From contig JAACMV010000021.1 of assembly GCA_010909725.1 (NCBI GenBank), positions 955,469 through 1,019,468 of the forward strand: a stretch of DNA of 64,000 nt, in the 5' to 3' direction. The position numbers and the translations under genes were made by a program. Of the stretch, positions 61,901 to 64,000 are shown in pieces. The stretch's first letter is position 1; the number at the start of each line of letters is the position of its first letter. Source of the DNA: Picochlorum sp. 'celeri' (Eukaryota; Chlorophyta; Trebouxiophyceae). The notes under the pieces are model-generated. The model had not been told where the DNA came from. It ran no database searches and saw only the letters and a program-made list of their open reading frames with translations.

Positions 61901-64000
61901 CAGTTGGACAACTCACCAAAAGGATCCAAATAGTGTGTACAGCCTCACTATTTGCAGGCGCCGATGATCTTCAAGGGGAGAGACTATCATTTGGACACGA
62001 CTGTGCTGGTCCCACGCTGCGAAACTCGCCGGATGTACACTCTGAAGTTTTTGCATCGACTCTATCCAAGAGAGACATCTTTGCGTTTGACAGCGATCTT
62101 TTCAAACTGCCGAAGACGACAGTAGTAGGTCTTGATCCGAATATACGCTGGATGCTAACGTTGACGAAAGAATTGTTTGGACGAAAGGAGGCAGTGCAGC
62201 GCAATTGCGGAGTGTACTTGGGATGGATGTGGTCGCATGAAAATTTCCACCGCTTGCAGCGAGATGGATATGCTTCGCAATATCTGGCATCTTCAGTAAC
62301 AGGAAACTCTGCGGCATTTGCAGTCGGTTATACCTCCTATCTGTTCGAATTAAATGGGCCCAGCATCCCGATTGATACCGCCTGTTCAAGCAGTTTGGTG
62401 GCGTTGCACACTGCCAATCAGGGCATGCAATCATCTGACTGTGTTGATGCAGTCATTTTGGGAGTCAACAGTTTCTTGGAAGACCAGACATGGACTAAAA
62501 TTGAAGCTCTCAAGGCGCTGAGTCCCGATGGCAGATGCAAGACTTTTGATGCAGCAGCAGATGGGTATGGTCGTGGAGAGGCCTTCACGTCCTTGCACCT
62601 GAGTTCCTCCGATCAAAATAGCACTGCTAATCTGGTCGTTGGAACAGCAATTAACACAGTGGGAATAAGATCATCGCTAACAGCGCCGCATGGTCCTTCT
62701 CAGGTGGATGTCATCCGGCAGGCCCAAGAGCGATGCGGCAATGTCCCCGTTTCGGGGCTCTTCTTGCACGGAACAGGTACGAGTCTTGGGGATCCAATTG
62801 AGATACGAGCGCTGCAGCAAGCGCTGAAAGAATCTGGGGAATGCGGACCTGTTGCGTTGCAATCACCAAAGTCGTCCGTTGGCCACACAGAAGGCTCGGC
62901 TGGCTTGACAAATATTTTAGCAGCACTCGCTGCGATGCAGTCGCAGCAACTGATGCCCATCCATAATTTACGCTCGCTAAATCCTATGATAGCTCTCATC
63001 CCTGGTACAGCATCTGTGACCCGTACATTACGCCCCCATTCATGCGAGACACCTGCATATTCTGGTACGTGATACAGCAACCCCGACCCTCTAGTTTATA
63101 TCAACTTACACCGATGATCCCTTTTTGATCAAATAATACAGGGTCTAACTCATTTGGAATGACGGGAGTGAACTCACATGCAATTATGCTGCATTCAACC
63201 GGGGCGGCAGATCATCCATCCTCAAGTGATGTGGAAATGGGTTGGATGTCACCAGTCGGTTGGACCCAGCACGTCCTCCGAACTGGCGAGAGCAGCAATG
63301 AATTCCACGTGCTACCCCATATATCAATGAAAGCTTCATTTCTAAGAGATCACTGGGTGAATAAGCAGCAGCTTCTTCCTGGAACATTATTCATTGAGCT
63401 CGCCAAGGAAGCATTGGCCTTGCTCAGTCAAAATGGCCTTCAGCCGCTGTCCAACATCTCGTGGAATGTCGGTTGCCTATTTGATGATCTTCCTGGTATT
63501 AAATTGACTATCGAAGATAAGGGAAGGATCAATGTGAGTAAGAGAGGCGTGAGGTGCGCATGCACCATGGACTGTGTTCAAACCCTGGCACAGAGTGGGG
63601 GCATCAGTACGAAGGCCCCATCACCGCCATGGCCTGTACCATTCTCGGATACCACATCCGATACAGCCTCGTACATCTCTAATTCTTCGTCTGAAACTTC
63701 GTATCGCGGCCATCCACTATGGATCGCCTTGCCCACGGACGCAATGTTGCATTTGGGAGCAATTGACAGCAAGGCGATGCATATTCCAGTAGCCATGAAA
63801 TTTTTCCTCGACAGACAAGTCTTCAATCCACCTGCCTGTATTTCTACCTTACCTTCAAATACAGAGAATCGGAAGTCGACAGGGGCACTATCACTGGGCG
63901 TCACTGCAAATACAATCAGCATTGAGAGTCATTCCCTCGTGGGAAAAGCAGTGATTCAGGGAGCCAACAATGCTGGACGCCAACCCCCTGAGAAAATGTA
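49929..64000 (+). CDS. Modular type I polyketide synthase, AT-less, 3' end outside window
   Basis: Ten exons read by phase: 49929-50032, 50107-50329, 50407-50737, 50803-52298, 52381-53597, 53676-54828, 54899-58048, 58113-59742, 59831-63064 and 63142-64000; introns are 64-88 nt. The product exceeds 4,465 residues and is still open at the window end. Order: unidentified N-terminus, ACP (Ser169); KS1 (Cys396, His528, His570), degenerate DH1, KR1 (Gly1074, Tyr1214), ACP1 (Ser1364); KS2 (Cys1582), DH2 (His1896, Asp2033), KR2 (Tyr2413), ACP2 (Ser2563); KS3 (Cys2791), DH3 (His3098, Asp3227), KR3 (Tyr3572), ACP3 (Ser3737); KS4 (Cys3953), DH4 (His4250, Asp4379). No acyltransferase GHSxG, methyltransferase or enoylreductase is seen. 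It should build a reduced, partly unsaturated polyketide chain, with malonyl units delivered by a separate AT. Confidence 0.9.
50470..50715 (+). other. PKS domain: N-terminal ACP
   Basis: EIEDIVVGSTREYLVENGYQ, then FFKIGLDSLDLMMLAERISE and LIDYPTVDAL. The phosphopantetheine Ser is in GLDSLD (residue 169). It precedes the first KS, so it probably carries the starter unit. Confidence 0.85.
50850..52110 (+). other. PKS domain: KS1
   Basis: EYMDPQQRLLLEAV, nucleophile in DTACSSSLVS, LHGTGTPLGDPIE, KTSVGHSEAAAG and GVSSFASQGTNCHAIL. The Cys-His-His triad is complete, so it is a condensing domain, not a decarboxylating or transacylating KS0. Confidence 0.9.
52150..53350 (+). other. PKS domain: DH1, probably inactive
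   Basis: This linker of about 400 residues has DH length and a recognisable proline-helix element (SPDSLQECFLEVALDAVSVL). The residue nine positions before that Pro is Phe, where DH2-DH4 have His. A TDFCHTHALALL stretch could be the remains of the Asp motif. Confidence 0.55.
53430..54200 (+). other. PKS domain: KR1
   Basis: NADPH loop LSGGTGGLGWLL, FVHAGGIL, Lys in FAPKVSG, Ser in FSSIAALL, Tyr and Asn in IYGGIN, then VSIQWGPWSSVGMV. Catalytic residues are present. An intron (53598-53675) falls inside the domain. Confidence 0.85.
54300..54520 (+). other. PKS domain: ACP1
   Basis: LIKYGADSLCAIEIQQQLSE, with Ser1364 in GADSL, and LPPSFLYDFPTVHSM. Confidence 0.88.
54640..55885 (+). other. PKS domain: KS2
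   Basis: LMDPQQRILLE is split by an intron (54829-54898) directly after the motif. Then come VDTACSSSIVAVSI, LHGTGTPLGDPIE, SKTAHGHSEPAAG and SSFAFQGTNAHAIL. All catalytic residues are present. Confidence 0.9.
56020..56700 (+). other. PKS domain: DH2
   Basis: The hot-dog His motif is MKDHKVFSASLLPGMCVFAI (His1896, Pro nine residues later). The second half-domain is SPELLDGSTHLAAFSETL (Asp2033). Both catalytic residues are kept. Confidence 0.8.
57150..57850 (+). other. PKS domain: KR2
   Basis: The loop VSGGTDGIGLLLGQWLASGE has Asp where KR1 has Gly. Others are NMFHGAGVILDQT, VSLSSMSITIGNPGQTNYIA (Ser, Tyr2413) and RYGPWKSVGML. Confidence 0.83.
57940..58260 (+). other. PKS domain: ACP2 (split by intron)
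   Basis: VRSIIVDILADVLDEVPSTD runs up to FFE at an intron (58049-58112), then IGIDSISSIEIHRRLNKKLQ. The pantetheine Ser2563 is the fifth codon of exon 8. Confidence 0.87.
58430..59565 (+). other. PKS domain: KS3
   Basis: IDTACSSSLVAVDS (Cys2791), IHGTGTLLGDPIE, KALLGHCEGAAGTVG and SSFGMSGTNAHAIL. The normally invariant DPQQR motif reads TDPQLRSLL. The triad is complete. Confidence 0.88.
59690..60540 (+). other. PKS domain: DH3
   Basis: MMNHQITG, intron 59743-59830, then RSIIPASLQIYICF gives His3098 with Pro nine residues later. PILDASFHLGAIHQTDCRIP supplies Asp3227. The domain is recognisable only after splicing. Confidence 0.75.
60820..61510 (+). other. PKS domain: KR3
   Basis: GGTILSSLGGIGILLAQYFA has an expanded glycine loop. 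Then MHTSGCLRDG, FSSIASSFGSIGQAAYAAAN (Ser, Tyr3572) and SIQWGLWDGIGMA. Confidence 0.82.
61640..61870 (+). other. PKS domain: ACP3
   Basis: LQLGFDSVSSVELLQSLEKQ (Ser3737) and FPATFMYDYVYFDDM. Confidence 0.88.
62030..63180 (+). other. PKS domain: KS4
   Basis: IDTACSSSLVALHTANQGMQ (Cys3953), LHGTGTSLGDPIEIRALQQA, KSSVGHTEGSAGL and NSFGMTGVNSHAI after an intron (63065-63141). DPQQR is replaced by LDPNIRWML. Confidence 0.88.
63290..64000 (+). other. PKS domain: DH4, module continues beyond window
   Basis: FLRDHWVNKQQLLPGTLFIE (His4250) and ALPTDAMLHLGAIDSKAMHI (Asp4379). Both catalytic residues are present. A KR and ACP are expected just past the window edge. Confidence 0.78.

Noticed and set aside
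49929..64000. Reading the PKS as several separate genes
   Set aside because: Every inter-frame gap is a 64-88 nt GT-AG intron that restores phase and completes a domain motif (DH3, ACP2, KS2, KS4), with no promoter-like gaps.
1..64000. tRNA genes, rRNA, transposons, CRISPR arrays, insertion sequences
   Set aside because: I looked for tRNA T-arm motifs, terminal repeats and spaced direct repeats by eye and found none convincing; a tRNAscan or repeat search could still find weak cases.

Overview
The window looks like a compact nuclear genome segment of a green alga (Chlorophyta). The lineage evidence is a plant-type SBP zinc-finger transcription factor, plant-type glucosylceramide synthase, a PcyA-like bilin reductase, plastid-targeted KAS III, thylakoid-lumen proteins, a nuclear gene for plastid ribosomal protein bL35, and the chlorophyte polyadenylation motif TGTAA 10-80 nt after many stop codons. 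There are 33 protein-coding genes in 64 kb on both strands. Introns are few, mostly 62-94 nt and often near the 5' end, with GTRNGT-like donors and YAG acceptors. Exon joins were made by eye from reading frame, splice sites and family similarity. The species cannot be named from sequence alone.

Region 1 (1-17.4 kb) is mainly housekeeping: coatomer beta-prime, eIF1, PcyA-like bilin reductase, DBP9-type helicase, a small basic ORF ending 4 nt before a TAD1/ADAT1 deaminase, NBP35, an expansin-like secreted protein, a TLDc protein, KAS III, NAP1, a thylakoid lumen protein and a DCAF7/TTG1-type WD40 protein. Region 2 (17.4-22.1 kb) is a tandem array of three secreted PL14-like polysaccharide lyases. 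Region 3 (22.4-49.5 kb) holds glucosylceramide synthase, a DUF1997 protein, a MOV10/SDE3-like helicase, a RING-PHD protein, an MKP1-type phosphatase, pirin, a patatin-like lipase, PRP3, a DnaJ membrane protein, an NDUFAF2-like factor, CCT2, VPS52, bL35c, a GH47 mannosidase, the SBP factor and a lumenal FKBP.

Region 4 (49.9 kb to the end) is one giant gene: a modular type I polyketide synthase of at least 4,465 residues in 10 exons, running off the window. Its order is ACP-[KS-DH*-KR-ACP]-[KS-DH-KR-ACP]-[KS-DH-KR-ACP]-[KS-DH...]. All four KS domains keep the active-site Cys, but no acyltransferase motif is visible, so extender units would have to come from a separate AT (a trans-AT arrangement). 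This is the most unusual system in the window. The PL14 array together with the expansin-like gene suggests a second theme of cell-wall remodelling. Several genes are packed so tightly that polycistronic or overlapping transcripts are likely.
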